Source: Mycobacterium bohemicum DSM 44277
Lineage (GTDB): Bacteria > Actinomycetota > Actinomycetes > Mycobacteriales > Mycobacteriaceae
Direction of reading: 5' to 3'
Assembly (NCBI RefSeq): GCF_001053185.1
Contig: NZ_CSTD01000001.1
Span: forward strand, 1,544,333 to 1,608,332
Length of the DNA stretch: 64,000 nucleotides
Shown: positions 38,134-47,006 of the stretch, in pieces
How the letters are laid out: each line of letters starts with the position of its first letter
How positions within the stretch are numbered: position 1 is the stretch's first letter
Notes under the pieces: generated by a model
Told to the model about the DNA's origin: nothing
What the model saw: the letters and a program-made list of their open reading frames with translations, nothing else
Database searches by the model: none
Program-made: the position numbers and the translations under genes

Positions 38134-39222
38134 CTAGGCGCCCGTGTTCGCCGCCGGCGCTTGGCTTTTCATCTTGGCGAACATGTCCACGTAGTACGGC
38201 AGACACTCCGACATCGCCTGCTCGGTGGTGAACAGCGGCCGGTAGCCCAGGTCCCGGGTGGCCTTGGCGATCGAGAAGTAGTTGTCCAGGTAGAGCCGCT
38301 CGACGGCCAGCGGTTCCAGCAGGGGCGCCGGTATCCCGAACCGGAAGTGCAGTCGCTGCCAGCCCGTCATGGCCGCGCGGACCATGGGGCCGTTGACCCG
38401 CACCCGGGGCCAGCTCACCCCGCACGCCTCGACCACCGGCCGGGCGAACTCGAACATGTTGATCGGGTCGTCGTCGTTGATGAAGTAGGCCTGACCGGGC
38501 GCGGTGCCGCCCGGCACCAGGTGCTGGGCGGCCAGGATGAAACCGTGAATCAGGTTGTGCACGTAGGAGTTGTCCAAACGCGCGGACTTGCGGCCGATCA
38601 ACACCTTGACGTGGCCGGCGATCACACTTTCGAAGAGCTTGCGAAACATGGTCTGATCGCCGCGCCCCCAGATGCCGCTGGGCCGGATCGCGCACGTCAG
38701 CATGCCGCCAACACCGTTCTGCTCCAGGACGAAGCGTTCGGCGACCACCTTGGTCTCGGTGTAGATGTCGTTGAATCTCGTTGTGTAGGGCAGAGTCTCG
38801 TCGCCGCCGGGGATGTTCTGGCCGCCCATCACCACGCTGTTGGACGAGGTGTAGACGAACCGCTTGACCCCGGCCGCCTGGCCCGCGCGGACGAGATTTT
38901 GCGTGCCCCCCACGTTGACGGCGAAGCTGCGCCGGCGGTACTCCTCGGTCACCGAGGCGCCGCCCATCAGGTCGATGATCGCCGCGGTGTGGATGACGGT
39001 GTCGACGCCGTCGACGGCCGCCGCGCAGACGGCCGCGTCGGTGATGTCACCCTGCAGCACCTCCAACTGCGGGTGCTCCGGGAGCAGCGACGGGGCGCGG
39101 TCGAAGGACCGGACCCGATGTCCGCGGTCGAGCAACGTGCTCACCAGGTTCGCCCCGACGAATCCGGAGCCGCCGGTGACGAGGACGTGGCCGAGTTCGG
39201 TCGTCAGCGCTGGATCACCCAT
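38134..39222 (-). CDS. 3beta-hydroxysteroid dehydrogenase / cholesterol dehydrogenase
   Basis: 362 aa extended short-chain dehydrogenase, like Rv1106c. NAD(P)-binding VTGGSGFVGANL is at 15-26, and the catalytic YTETK pair is near 150 with the upstream Ser in YTSSNS. It oxidises the 3beta-hydroxyl of cholesterol or related sterols and isomerises to the 4-en-3-one, the first step of sterol ring attack. In this window a separate ketosteroid isomerase-like protein (19675-20067) could assist. 72 bp separate it from the xseB stop upstream. Confidence 0.93.
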   Translation of the reverse strand: MGDPALTTELGHVLVTGGSGFVGANLVSTLLDRGHRVRSFDRAPSLLPEHPQLEVLQGDITDAAVCAAAVDGVDTVIHTAAIIDLMGGASVTEEYRRRSFAVNVGGTQNLVRAGQAAGVKRFVYTSSNSVVMGGQNIPGGDETLPYTTRFNDIYTETKVVAERFVLEQNGVGGMLTCAIRPSGIWGRGDQTMFRKLFESVIAGHVKVLIGRKSARLDNSYVHNLIHGFILAAQHLVPGGTAPGQAYFINDDDPINMFEFARPVVEACGVSWPRVRVNGPMVRAAMTGWQRLHFRFGIPAPLLEPLAVERLYLDNYFSIAKATRDLGYRPLFTTEQAMSECLPYYVDMFAKMKSQAPAANTGA

Positions 39223-39294
39223 CGCCGAAGCATAACTAAAACGTGTTCCAGTTCGGGAATGCCCAAGCGGACGGTGTTCGCAATCCTGCCCCGA

Positions 39295-39531
39295 TCAGGC
39301 GTCGTCGGCCTGGCCCGCCGAGAGCACGTCCTCGATCCGCTTGCGGGCGCCGGCTAAGTGCTCCTCGCACCGCTTGGCCAGCTCTTCGCCCCTTTCCCAG
39401 AGCTTCAGCGACTCCTCGAGATCCAGCCCGCCCTGCTCCAGCAGCCGGACGACCTCCATCAACTCGTCGCGGCACGCTTCGTAGCCGAGGCGACTAATGG
39501 GCGTAACGGCATCGCCTTCCCTAGGTGTCAC
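39295..39531 (-). CDS. xseB: Exodeoxyribonuclease VII small subunit
   Basis: 78 aa, near the usual 80 aa of XseB (Rv1107c). The conserved [26 protein letters not shown] helix pair (about 17-42) followed by [16 protein letters not shown] is diagnostic. It joins XseA to degrade single-stranded DNA in both directions to oligonucleotides. Its start overlaps the xseA stop by 4 bp (39528-39531). Confidence 0.93.
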   Translation of the reverse strand: MTPREGDAVTPISRLGYEACRDELMEVVRLLEQGGLDLEESLKLWERGEELAKRCEEHLAGARKRIEDVLSAGQADDA

Positions 39532-40781
39532 CCGGCCCGCCCTTCGCTGACCGCCGTCACGGCGCCGTCGGTGACCCGGACGCGCAGGCGCGTGCCCGCC
39601 GGTGCGTCGCCGACCGATCGCAGGACCGCGGCGGGCCCGGCTGCGGGATCAGCGGGAACCGTCTGGACCACCGCGTAGCCGCGGGCCAGGGTGGCCGCCG
39701 GGCCGAGCGTCGCCAGTCGCGCGCCCAGGTGACCGATCCGCTCGCCCTCCGTGGCCACCAGCCGGGTGACATCGCGGCGAACCGCCGACCGGGCCCGGTG
39801 GATCTCCTCGGCGCGCGCCGTCAGGGCGGTCAGCGGCTCGGCCAGCACCGGGCGGCTGCGCAGCTGCGTCAGGGCCCGCTGTTCGCGGCCCACCCAGTTG
39901 CGCAGCGCCTGCGCGCTGCGCCGCCGCAAGTCGCCGATCAGCCGCTGCTCGGCGGCGGTGTCGGGGACCACCTTCTTGGCCGCGTCGGTCGGCGTGGCGG
40001 CGCGAAGGTCGGCGACCAGGTCGCACAGCGGGTTGTCCGGCTCGTGGCCGACCGCGGTGACCACCGGGGTGCGGCACGCCGCGATCGCGCGGCACAGCGT
40101 CTCGTCCGAAAACGGCAGCAGGTCCTCGACGCTGCCCCCGCCGCGGGCCAGCACGATGACGTCGACCTCGGTGTGGCCGTCGAGCTCGCCGAGCGCCTCG
40201 ACGATCTGCGCGACCGCGTTCGGCCCCTGGACCGCGGTGTTGCGGATCGCGAAGCGCACCGCCGGCCAGCGCGCGCCCGCCACCGTTCGCACGTCGTGTT
40301 CGGCGGCGCTCGCCCGACCGGTGATCAGGCCAATCATGTTGGGCAGGAACGGGATCGGCCGTTTGAGTCGCGGGTCGAAGAGCCCCTCGGCATCGAGCAG
40401 CCGGCGCAACCGGTCGATGCGGGCCAGCAGCTCGCCCACGCCGACGGCGCGAATCTCGCTGAGCCGCAAGGAAAAAGTGCCCCGGCCCGTGTAGAACGAC
40501 GGCTTGCCGCACACCACCACCTGGGTGCCCTCGGCCAGCCGCACCGGCGCGTTGAGCACCAGGTCGCGCGAGCAGGTCACCGTCAGCGACATGTCGGCGG
40601 CCGGGTCACGCAGCACCATGAACACGGTGCCGGCGTTGGGCCGCATGGTGATCTGGGCCAACTGGCCCTCCACCCACACCGTGCCCAACTTGTCGATCCA
40701 GCCGGCGACGCGGACCGCCACCGCGCGAACCGGAAAAGGGTTCTCGGCGGAGTTGGGTTCGGAATTGGCCGCGGGGCTCAC
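39528..40781 (-). CDS. xseA: Exodeoxyribonuclease VII large subunit
   Basis: 417 aa (Rv1108c). The N-terminal OB fold (about 20-110, [25 protein letters not shown]) binds ssDNA; the catalytic region includes [31 protein letters not shown] and [12 protein letters not shown]; a long helical segment and a C-terminal LARGYAVVQ domain follow. The frame runs on upstream to 41525, but the GTG at 40781 gives the family N-terminus and overlaps the stop of the upstream gene by GTGA. Confidence 0.94.
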   Translation of the reverse strand: MSPAANSEPNSAENPFPVRAVAVRVAGWIDKLGTVWVEGQLAQITMRPNAGTVFMVLRDPAADMSLTVTCSRDLVLNAPVRLAEGTQVVVCGKPSFYTGRGTFSLRLSEIRAVGVGELLARIDRLRRLLDAEGLFDPRLKRPIPFLPNMIGLITGRASAAEHDVRTVAGARWPAVRFAIRNTAVQGPNAVAQIVEALGELDGHTEVDVIVLARGGGSVEDLLPFSDETLCRAIAACRTPVVTAVGHEPDNPLCDLVADLRAATPTDAAKKVVPDTAAEQRLIGDLRRRSAQALRNWVGREQRALTQLRSRPVLAEPLTALTARAEEIHRARSAVRRDVTRLVATEGERIGHLGARLATLGPAATLARGYAVVQTVPADPAAGPAAVLRSVGDAPAGTRLRVRVTDGAVTAVSEGRAG

Positions 40782-41368
40782 TTCGCCGTCGCGCGGGTGA
40801 TCCTGTTGGCCAGCAGCGTCTGGAACGGGGCGCGGGCCTTGGTGGCCTGCTCGTAGGCCAGCAGGGCTTCCAGCTCGTCGACGCTCAGCGACTGCAGCCT
40901 GGCCCGCAGCTGGGCCAGCGTCAGGTTCGGGTAGTCGAGCTCGGCGACCACCTCGGGTTCCGGCGCCTGCGCCGCGGCCTTCCTGGCTTTCCTGGCGGGC
41001 GTCGCCGGGGCGTTCAGGGCCTCGGCCGCATCGGCGACCGAATACAGGGCGAACCGGCCCTCGGTCAGGCGGTCGCCGTCCTCGGCCAGCGCGGCCGGGA
41101 TCGCCGCCGCCTCGGCGTCGGGCAGGTCCTCGTCGAACGTCGCCCATTCCGGCTGCTCGTCCTTGGGCGGGAAAATCGACTCGAGGGTGCTGTCGCCCTT
41201 GTTCACCAGCTCGGCGAGGTTCTGCTGGAACACCATCACGATGTGGGCGGCCTGACTGGCCAGCGTCATCGGATACATCAGGATGGTCTTGGGCAGCCTC
41301 AGCGTCTCTTCGACGGCGACTGTCGCCGCGCCGACCAGCAGCCGAACTCCGTACGGTGCAGTTGCCAT
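40778..41368 (-). CDS. Conserved protein, lipid-droplet-associated family (tentative)
   Basis: 196 aa, like Rv1109c. The N-terminal half is amphipathic and hydrophobic ([45 protein letters not shown]), the middle is acidic, and the C-terminal helix ([28 protein letters not shown]) is a leucine-rich SAP-like hairpin. I recall the family being called lipid-droplet-associated in actinobacteria, but this is not shown by sequence. It is translationally coupled to xseA. Confidence 0.82.
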   Translation of the reverse strand: MATAPYGVRLLVGAATVAVEETLRLPKTILMYPMTLASQAAHIVMVFQQNLAELVNKGDSTLESIFPPKDEQPEWATFDEDLPDAEAAAIPAALAEDGDRLTEGRFALYSVADAAEALNAPATPARKARKAAAQAPEPEVVAELDYPNLTLAQLRARLQSLSVDELEALLAYEQATKARAPFQTLLANRITRATAK

Positions 41369-41444
41369 GGCACCAAGACTGCCTCAACCCGCCGCTAACG
41401 CCAAGCTGCGCGCCGTGAGCTGGCGGCCCCGTGTCGGCGGTCAG

Positions 41445-41450
41445 TACCCT
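41445..41450 (+). promoter_or_regulatory. -10-like element of ispH
   Basis: TACCCT fits TANNNT and ends 7 nt before the ATG at 41458, which supports that codon over the upstream in-frame 41431 and suggests a leaderless message. Confidence 0.4.
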
Positions 41451-41457
41451 GGGTGGC

Positions 41458-42456
41458 ATGCCGCCGACTATCGACATGGGGATTCCCGGTGCGTCCAGCT
41501 CGGTAGCCGGCGACCCCACCGGCAAGAGGGTGCTCCTGGCCGAGCCGCGGGGCTACTGCGCGGGCGTGGACCGGGCCGTCGAGACCGTGGAACGGGCCCT
41601 GGAGAAGCACGGCGCCCCCGTCTACGTGCGCCACGAGATCGTGCACAACCGCCACGTCGTCGAGACGCTGGAAAAAGCGGGCGCGGTGTTCGTCGAGGAG
41701 ACCGACCAGGTGCCCGAGGGGGCCATCGTCGTGTTCTCCGCACATGGCGTGGCGCCGACGGTGTACGCGTCGGCGGCCGAACGCAACCTGCGCACCATCG
41801 ACGCCACCTGCCCGCTGGTGACCAAGGTGCACAACGAGGCCAGGCGGTTCGCGCGCGCCGATTACGACATCCTGCTGATCGGTCACGAGGGCCATGAGGA
41901 GGTCGTCGGCACCGCGGGGGAGGCGCCCGAGCACGTCCAGCTGGTCGACGGGGTGGCCGCCGTGGACGACGTGACCGTCCGCGACGAGGACAAGGTGGTG
42001 TGGCTGTCGCAGACCACGCTGTCGGTCGACGAGACGATGGAGATCGTCCAGCGGCTGCGGCAACGCTTCCCCAAGCTGCAGGATCCGCCGAGCGATGACA
42101 TCTGCTACGCGACCCAGAACCGGCAGGTGGCGGTGAAGGCGATGGCGCCGGAGTGCGACCTCGTGATCGTCGTCGGGTCGCGGAACTCGTCGAACTCGGT
42201 GCGGCTCGTGGAAGTGGCGCTGGGCGCCGGCGCCCGGGCCGCCCACCTGGTCGACTGGGCCGACGACATCGACCCGGGCTGGTTGGACGGGGTGACGACG
42301 GTGGGCGTCACGTCCGGCGCGTCGGTGCCCGAGGTGCTGGTGCGCGGCGTGCTGGAACGGCTCGCCGAATGCGGTTATGGCGTGGTGCAACCGGTGACGA
42401 CGGCGCAGGAGACGCTGGTGTTCGCGTTGCCGCGCGAGATTCGCGTGTCCCGCTGA
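41458..42456 (+). CDS. ispH: 4-hydroxy-3-methylbut-2-enyl diphosphate reductase
   Basis: 332 aa IspH/LytB, like Rv1110 (lytB2). The [4Fe-4S] enzyme makes IPP and DMAPP in the last step of the MEP pathway. The three cluster cysteines are in [12 protein letters not shown] (Cys34), [11 protein letters not shown] (about Cys118) and [11 protein letters not shown]. The His-Glu motifs [11 protein letters not shown] and SAHGVAP and the SSNS diphosphate loop are present. I use the ATG at 41458, which gives the known [14 protein letters not shown]-terminus. Confidence 0.95.
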   Translation: MPPTIDMGIPGASSSVAGDPTGKRVLLAEPRGYCAGVDRAVETVERALEKHGAPVYVRHEIVHNRHVVETLEKAGAVFVEETDQVPEGAIVVFSAHGVAPTVYASAAERNLRTIDATCPLVTKVHNEARRFARADYDILLIGHEGHEEVVGTAGEAPEHVQLVDGVAAVDDVTVRDEDKVVWLSQTTLSVDETMEIVQRLRQRFPKLQDPPSDDICYATQNRQVAVKAMAPECDLVIVVGSRNSSNSVRLVEVALGAGARAAHLVDWADDIDPGWLDGVTTVGVTSGASVPEVLVRGVLERLAECGYGVVQPVTTAQETLVFALPREIRVSR

Positions 42457-42466
42457 ATCGGCGGTC

Positions 42467-43612
42467 TCAGTCCCAGGATTCGGCCGGCGGTCGGCCGCGC
42501 GAAGGGCCTGGCGTCCGTGACCGGCTCGGCCGCTCGGCCCTTGGCTCATCCGACGGGGACCCGTCGCGGTACCGGACCCGGGAAATTGGGTGGTGCGTCG
42601 GGTCGGCGCCGTTTGCGCCTCGGGGCCGCCGGCGCTGTGGCTCGTACGGCGCGTACCGGTCGTGCCGGGTGGAGCGCTCGGGGGTGCCGGCCGGCTGGTA
42701 GGGGTCGAAGTCGTCGAAGCGGCTGGTGCGCGGCGCCGGGCGCTCGTAGGGGTCGAGGCGGGCGCGAGGTTCCCGGCGGGACTGGGTGCGGTCGGGATCG
42801 GCCGGCGGCCTGGGGCGCCGGGAGCGCCGCGGGTCGGCCGGGTCGACGTCGCGGGGGGCGCCTTGGCGGCGGCGTGGCCGCTCGGCACCGGGTTCCTGCG
42901 CATCCTCCGATGGCCGGGTGCGCCGCGATTGGGTCCGGGTGGAGCGGGTGGCCGATCGATCGCTGCGCGTGGTTCGGCGGGCGTCCGAGGGACGCCGCGA
43001 CGGCCGGGTCCGCCGAGACTTGGAGGCGGGCTCCTCCTCGTCGAGTTCGCTGGATTCGCCGCGCACGGCCGATAGCAGTTTGGCGATCGTGCCGCCAAGA
43101 AAAGAGCCGAGGAAAGACATGGCCCCGGTGCCATCGGTGTCGCCGCTTTCCTGGGCGGGGGCGGCCGCGATCGCCCGGTTCGACGTCCCGATATACCACC
43201 TGATCAGGCCGATCAGCAGCACGGCGCCGGCGGTGCCCAGCATCAGCGGGAAGCGCTCGATCAGCGGGTAGCCGCAGTTGATCAGGACGTCTTTGAGGTG
43301 GCCCACCTTGCGGCCGTGGAACAGCCAGTAGCCGCCGGGGACCGCGCAGAAGAGGATGAGGGGCGGCTGGATGACCGCGGTGAACACGCCGTCCTGACGC
43401 ACGGCCAGCACCGCCGCCACACAGCCCGCGACATACAAACCGGCGAAGACGTGCGTGAGCTCCTTATGGCCGGACCCGGAGTCGATGGCGAACCCGATTG
43501 CGGTGGCGCCGACCGCAATGAGCAGGGCCGCCCACCACGGCACACCTGGAATGTTTGGGTGGATCGAGCGGTGGGATGCCTCCACCGTCGACCTTGCCCG
43601 CTGCTCTGGCAC
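42467..43612 (-). CDS. DUF6542-type membrane protein with Arg/Pro-rich tail
   Basis: 381 aa, like Rv1111c. Residues about 18-155 hold four to five transmembrane helices (PWWAALLIAVGATAIGFAI, ...FPLMLGTAGAVLLIGLIRWYIG). The remaining 200 residues are a highly basic, disordered Arg/Pro/Ser tail that could bind RNA, DNA or acidic polymers. The GTG at 43612 (MPEQRARSTVEASHRS) is exactly 6 nt from a TACGGT -10 element; the frame from 43672 lacks such support. The function is unknown. Confidence 0.83.
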   Translation of the reverse strand: MPEQRARSTVEASHRSIHPNIPGVPWWAALLIAVGATAIGFAIDSGSGHKELTHVFAGLYVAGCVAAVLAVRQDGVFTAVIQPPLILFCAVPGGYWLFHGRKVGHLKDVLINCGYPLIERFPLMLGTAGAVLLIGLIRWYIGTSNRAIAAAPAQESGDTDGTGAMSFLGSFLGGTIAKLLSAVRGESSELDEEEPASKSRRTRPSRRPSDARRTTRSDRSATRSTRTQSRRTRPSEDAQEPGAERPRRRQGAPRDVDPADPRRSRRPRPPADPDRTQSRREPRARLDPYERPAPRTSRFDDFDPYQPAGTPERSTRHDRYAPYEPQRRRPRGANGADPTHHPISRVRYRDGSPSDEPRAERPSRSRTPGPSRGRPPAESWD

Positions 43613-43618
43613 ATTTAG

Positions 43619-43624
43619 ACCGTA
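43619..43624 (-). promoter_or_regulatory. -10 element of the DUF6542 gene, leaderless type
   Basis: TACGGT on the minus strand fits TANNNT; six bases (43618-43613) separate it from the GTG at 43612, placing the transcription start on the start codon. Confidence 0.55.
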
Positions 43625-43776
43625 CCGGCAATCGGCCCAAAGGCCCGTATTAAAGCAGGCCGCGTGCCACATTCGTCACAGTGGCACCACGGCCGGACCA
43701 CCACCCGATGCTGGAATGCAATGGCGCGGGCGATATCGGTCGTCATGGCGGATCCGACCATCCCGTCGTCGCGCCC

Positions 43777-43782
43777 TAGACT
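43777..43782 (+). promoter_or_regulatory. -10-like element of ychF
   Basis: TAGACT fits TANNNT and lies 9 nt before the GTG of ychF, with no Shine-Dalgarno sequence between them. Confidence 0.35.
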
Positions 43783-43791
43783 TGGCTCCCT

Positions 43792-44865
43792 GTGAGCTTG
43801 AGCCTGGGAATCGTGGGGCTGCCCAACGTCGGCAAGTCGACCCTTTTCAACGCGCTGACGCGCAACAACGTGGTCGCCGCCAACTACCCGTTCGCCACCA
43901 TCGAACCGAACGAGGGTGTCGTGTCGCTGCCCGATCCGCGACTGGACAAGCTGGCCGAGCTCTTCGGTTCTGAGCGCGTCGTCCCGGCGCCGGTCACCTT
44001 CGTCGACATCGCCGGCCTGGTCCAGGGCGCCTCGGAGGGGGCCGGGCTCGGGAACAAGTTCCTGGCCCACATCCGCGAATGCGACGCCATCTGCCAGGTG
44101 GTGCGGGTGTTCTCCGACGACGACGTGACTCACGTCGCCGGGCGGGTGGACCCCAAGTCCGACATCGAGGTGGTCGAGACCGAGTTGATCCTGGCCGACA
44201 TGCAAACCCTGGAGCGGGCGCTGCCGAGGCTGGAGAAGGAGGCCCGCACTTCCAAGGAGCGCAGGCCCGTCTACGAGGCGGCGTTGAGCGCGCAGCAGGT
44301 GCTCGACAGCGGCACGACGTTGTTCGCCGCGGGGGCCGACGTCTCGCTGCTGCGGGAGCTGAACCTGCTGACCACCAAGCCGTTCCTCTATGTGTTCAAC
44401 GCCGACGAGGCGGTGTTGACCGACGCGGCGCGGGTGACCGAGTTGCGCCAACTCGTGGCGCCCGCCGATGCCGTCTTCCTCGACGCGGCCATCGAAGCCG
44501 AACTCAGCGAACTCGACGACGAGTCGGCCGCCGAGCTGCTGGAGTCGATCGGGCAGACCGAGCGCGGCCTGGATGCTTTGGCGCGCACAGGTTTTCACAC
44601 TCTGAAGCTGCAGACCTTCCTGACGGCGGGCCCAAAAGAGGCGCGCGCCTGGGTGATTCACCAGGGCGACACCGCGCCGAAGGCCGCCGGGGTGATCCAC
44701 AGCGACTTCGAGAAGGGCTTCATCAAGGCCGAGATCGTGTCGTTCGACGACCTGATCGCGGCCGGATCGATGGCAGCGGCCAAGGCGGCCGGCAAGGTCC
44801 GCATGGAGGGCAAGGACTACGTCATGGCCGACGGGGACGTGGTCGAGTTCCGGTTCAACGTGTAG
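43792..44865 (+). CDS. ychF: Redox-regulated ATPase/GTPase YchF (Ola1)
   Basis: 357 aa Obg-family P-loop protein (Rv1112). G1 is GLPNVGKSTLFNAL (about 8-21), G3 is DIAGLVQGASEGAGLGN, and the G4 position reads NADE rather than NKxD, the change that makes YchF prefer ATP. A coiled-coil region follows (about 130-200), with a C-terminal TGS domain (LQTFLTAGPKEARAW...). It binds ribosomes and takes part in stress responses. It starts at a GTG. Confidence 0.96.
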   Translation: MSLSLGIVGLPNVGKSTLFNALTRNNVVAANYPFATIEPNEGVVSLPDPRLDKLAELFGSERVVPAPVTFVDIAGLVQGASEGAGLGNKFLAHIRECDAICQVVRVFSDDDVTHVAGRVDPKSDIEVVETELILADMQTLERALPRLEKEARTSKERRPVYEAALSAQQVLDSGTTLFAAGADVSLLRELNLLTTKPFLYVFNADEAVLTDAARVTELRQLVAPADAVFLDAAIEAELSELDDESAAELLESIGQTERGLDALARTGFHTLKLQTFLTAGPKEARAWVIHQGDTAPKAAGVIHSDFEKGFIKAEIVSFDDLIAAGSMAAAKAAGKVRMEGKDYVMADGDVVEFRFNV

Positions 44866-44919
44866 GCGGTGCGCTTCTCGACGCCCGTAGGCTTGCGCGC
44901 GAGGGAGGGTGATCGCCAC

Positions 44920-45483
44920 ATGGGAACTCTGAGTTACGCCGCGACGGTGTCTCTCGACGGCTGCGTTGCCGACGCCGGCGGCGACTTCCAGTGGTCGGCC
45001 CCGGGCGGGGCGGTGTTCGCTTTTCATGTCGACCGCATGGCGGAGGTGTCGACTGAGGTGCTGGGTCGAAAAACCTATGCGCTGATGCGGTATTGGGACA
45101 CCTATCCGGACGACGACGACCATCCCGCCGACGAGCGGGAATTCGCTCGGCGCTGGCAGCGCATCGACAAAGTGGTGGTGTCTTCGACACTGACGCACGA
45201 AGAGCTCGGGTCGGGCCGGGTTCGGCTCGTGCCCGAGTTGAGCCTGATCGAGTTGCAGCGGATCGTGGCCTCCGCGACCGGCGTGGTCGAGATCTTCGGG
45301 CCCACAGTCGCGGCCGCGGCGATCCAGGCGGGCGTGGTCGAGGACTTCCGGTTCTTCGTGGTTCCGAAGATGGTGGGTGGTGGCCTGCGCGCCCTACCCG
45401 ACGGCGTGCGCCTCGACCTGGCGCTCGTCGAGCACAGAACCTTCGACGACGGCACCGCGTATTTGCACTACGTGCATCGTTGA
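44920..45483 (+). CDS. RibD C-terminal/dihydrofolate-reductase-fold protein
   Basis: 187 aa. The RibD_C/DHFR fold is seen from YAATVSLDGCVADAGGDFQWS at the N-terminus, LGRKTYALM (about 50), KVVVSSTL, and EIFGPTVAAAAIQAGVVEDFRFFVVPKMVGGG. This subgroup contains flavin- or NADPH-dependent reductases, some with a role in folate-analogue resistance. GAGGGAGG precedes the ATG at 44920. It opens an accessory stretch that interrupts the M. tuberculosis-like order between ychF and zwf. Confidence 0.78.
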   Translation: MGTLSYAATVSLDGCVADAGGDFQWSAPGGAVFAFHVDRMAEVSTEVLGRKTYALMRYWDTYPDDDDHPADEREFARRWQRIDKVVVSSTLTHEELGSGRVRLVPELSLIELQRIVASATGVVEIFGPTVAAAAIQAGVVEDFRFFVVPKMVGGGLRALPDGVRLDLALVEHRTFDDGTAYLHYVHR

Positions 45484-45738
45484 CAACGGACCGTCGATCA
45501 CGACGACATCCTTCATTTGATTGATCGACGCAGGCTCTGGGGCCGTGACCCCAGTGCGGTCGATTTCCAGCTCATGGGGGCGGTCGCGATGGTCGACGGT
45601 GGTCGGCTCTGGACCAGGGACACGCGGTGGAAGGGTGCGGCGGACGGCGTGGGCGTCGCGATGTTCGATGCGTGAGTTCGTCCGCTCGAGCCCGAATCAC
45701 TGCTTGCTTCTCGCCCGCTGAAGGCAAATCCTTGGGGG

Positions 45739-46078
45739 ATGGCGACTGCACGGCGAACGCGATCGCGGGTTCGGCGCTTTACCGTCCTGATGGTGGCCCT
45801 TTCGGCCTTCGGGCTCGCCGCACCCGGGGCACAGGCGGCGCCCGCTCCCGGGTCGCACTGGTGCCCGGGCGACGCATGGAATCCGGGCTGGGGCAACGTC
45901 TATGACTGGGACTGGAGCCAGTGCCACGACTGGCAGGGCGCGGCCGGCCAGAGCGGTCCGGCGGCCTGGGGGCCCGCAGCCGCCGCCGCCGTCGTGGGCG
46001 CCGGGGGCGCGGCTGATGTGGAACCCGACCGCCGGCGTGTGGGGATTTTGGAACAACGGAATCTGGACGCCCGCCTGA
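45739..46078 (+). pseudogene. Small secreted WNP-type protein, frameshifted
   Basis: The ATG at 45739 encodes a signal peptide (basic RRTRSRVRR, then a hydrophobic core ending GAQAAPAPG) and a Trp/Cys-rich mature part, GSHWCPGDAWNPGW and YDWDWSQCHDW. After the run of five G at 45968-45972 the natural protein continues in the next frame as a Pro-rich linker (PQPPPPSWAPG), then LMWNPTAGVWGFWNNGIW and a stop at 46076-46078. Removing one G restores about 112 aa. As given, the frame runs on to 46167 with unrelated sequence. The family (WCPG...NP...GFWNNG) is common among small exported mycobacterial proteins of unknown function. Confidence 0.75.
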
Positions 46079-46097
46079 CCGATAGGCGGCTTGGCGG

Positions 46098-46457
46098 TCA
46101 GCGGCAGCAGTTCGGGTCCAGCACCGTGCACAGCGCCGTGAGAGCGTCCCGACGAGCGCGGTGGTAGACGTTCATCCCGCGCCGCTCGGACTCGACGATT
46201 CCCGCCCGGCGCAACTGAGTCAGGTGATGGCTCACGGTCGACTCGCTCAGTCCGACCGCCGCCGCCAGGTCGCAGCTGCACACCTCGCCGTCCTGTGAAC
46301 CGAAGAGCAGCGAAACGAGCTTGACCCGAACCGGATCCGCGAGTGCCTTCAAGCGCAGGGCGATGTCCAGGGCCGCACGGTCGTCGACGGGTCCGGCCGC
46401 CATGGGGGAACACGAGACCGGCGACGACATGTCCACGACGGGCAGTGTCTTCGGCAT
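46098..46457 (-). CDS. arsR: ArsR-family arsenic-responsive repressor
   Basis: 119 aa winged-helix repressor. The HTH is LAAAVGLSESTVSHHLTQLRRAGIV (about 66-90). EVCSCDL just before it holds the CxC pair that binds As(III) or Sb(III) in ArsR proteins; DPNCCR at the C-terminus adds two more cysteines. It should release the divergent arsI-acr3-arsC promoter when arsenite binds. I chose the ATG at 46457 (MPKTLPVVDM). The frame extends to 46772 but would overlap the divergent gene. Confidence 0.9.
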   Translation of the reverse strand: MPKTLPVVDMSSPVSCSPMAAGPVDDRAALDIALRLKALADPVRVKLVSLLFGSQDGEVCSCDLAAAVGLSESTVSHHLTQLRRAGIVESERRGMNVYHRARRDALTALCTVLDPNCCR

Positions 46458-46553
46458 GCCGACTATCCTGCCACAGTTCCTTGACATATATCGAAGAGGC
46501 GAGCAGTATCGGCTGCAGATAGTTTGACATAAGTCACAGAGGTAGGAGCCCTC
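46458..46553. promoter_or_regulatory. Divergent arsR-arsI promoter/operator region
   Basis: A 96-bp AT-rich gap. TTGACATA occurs twice as a direct repeat (46481-46488, 46524-46531). The first has a palindromic ATATAT core; the second extends to TGACATAAGTCA with TGAC/GTCA arms. These are the best candidates for ArsR operators. AGGTAGGAG (46541-46549) is the ribosome site of the rightward gene. Confidence 0.5.
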
Positions 46554-47006
46554 ATGTCCCGCGCTCAACTCGCGCTCAACGTCGACGACCTCGACGAGGC
46601 GATCACCTTTTACTCCAAGTTGTTCAACACCGCGCCGGCCAAGGTCAAGCCGGGCTATGCGAACTTCGCCGTGACACAACCGCCGCTGAAGCTGGTCCTG
46701 ATCGAAAACCCCGGTCGCGGAGGAACTCTCAATCATCTGGGCGTCGAAGTGGAGTCCAGCGAGGCCGTCCACGCCGAGATCGCCCGCCTCGCCGGGGAAG
46801 GCATGGTCGCCCGGGAAGAGATGGGCGGCACGTGTTGCTTCGCCACTCAGGACAAGGTGTGGGTGACCGGGCCGGCGGGGGAGCAGTGGGAGGTCTACAC
46901 GGTGCTCGCCGACTCGGATTCCTTCGGCCCGGCACCGGCGGACGACAAGAATGCCGACGGCCGCGTGTGCTGCGGAAGCACCGACGCGGCGGACGCACGC
47001 ACGTGA
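46554..47006 (+). CDS. arsI: ArsI/CadI glyoxalase-fold protein (probable C-As lyase)
   Basis: 150 aa vicinal-oxygen-chelate protein, close in length to M. tuberculosis CadI (Rv2641). Metal ligands are likely in NHLGVEVES (His) and WEVYTVL (Glu), with an N-terminal residue. TCCFATQDKVW carries the adjacent Cys pair that binds trivalent organoarsenicals in ArsI C-As lyases; VCCGS near the C-terminus adds a second pair. It would demethylate methylarsenite or sequester Cd/As. It is the first gene of a three-gene unit; its stop overlaps the acr3 start by 3 bp. Confidence 0.88.
   Translation: MSRAQLALNVDDLDEAITFYSKLFNTAPAKVKPGYANFAVTQPPLKLVLIENPGRGGTLNHLGVEVESSEAVHAEIARLAGEGMVAREEMGGTCCFATQDKVWVTGPAGEQWEVYTVLADSDSFGPAPADDKNADGRVCCGSTDAADART

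Noticed and set aside
39528..41525. 665-codon minus-strand frame containing xseA
   Set aside because: The part before 40781 overlaps the Rv1109c-like gene in another frame and is not exonuclease-like; GTG 40781 is the start.
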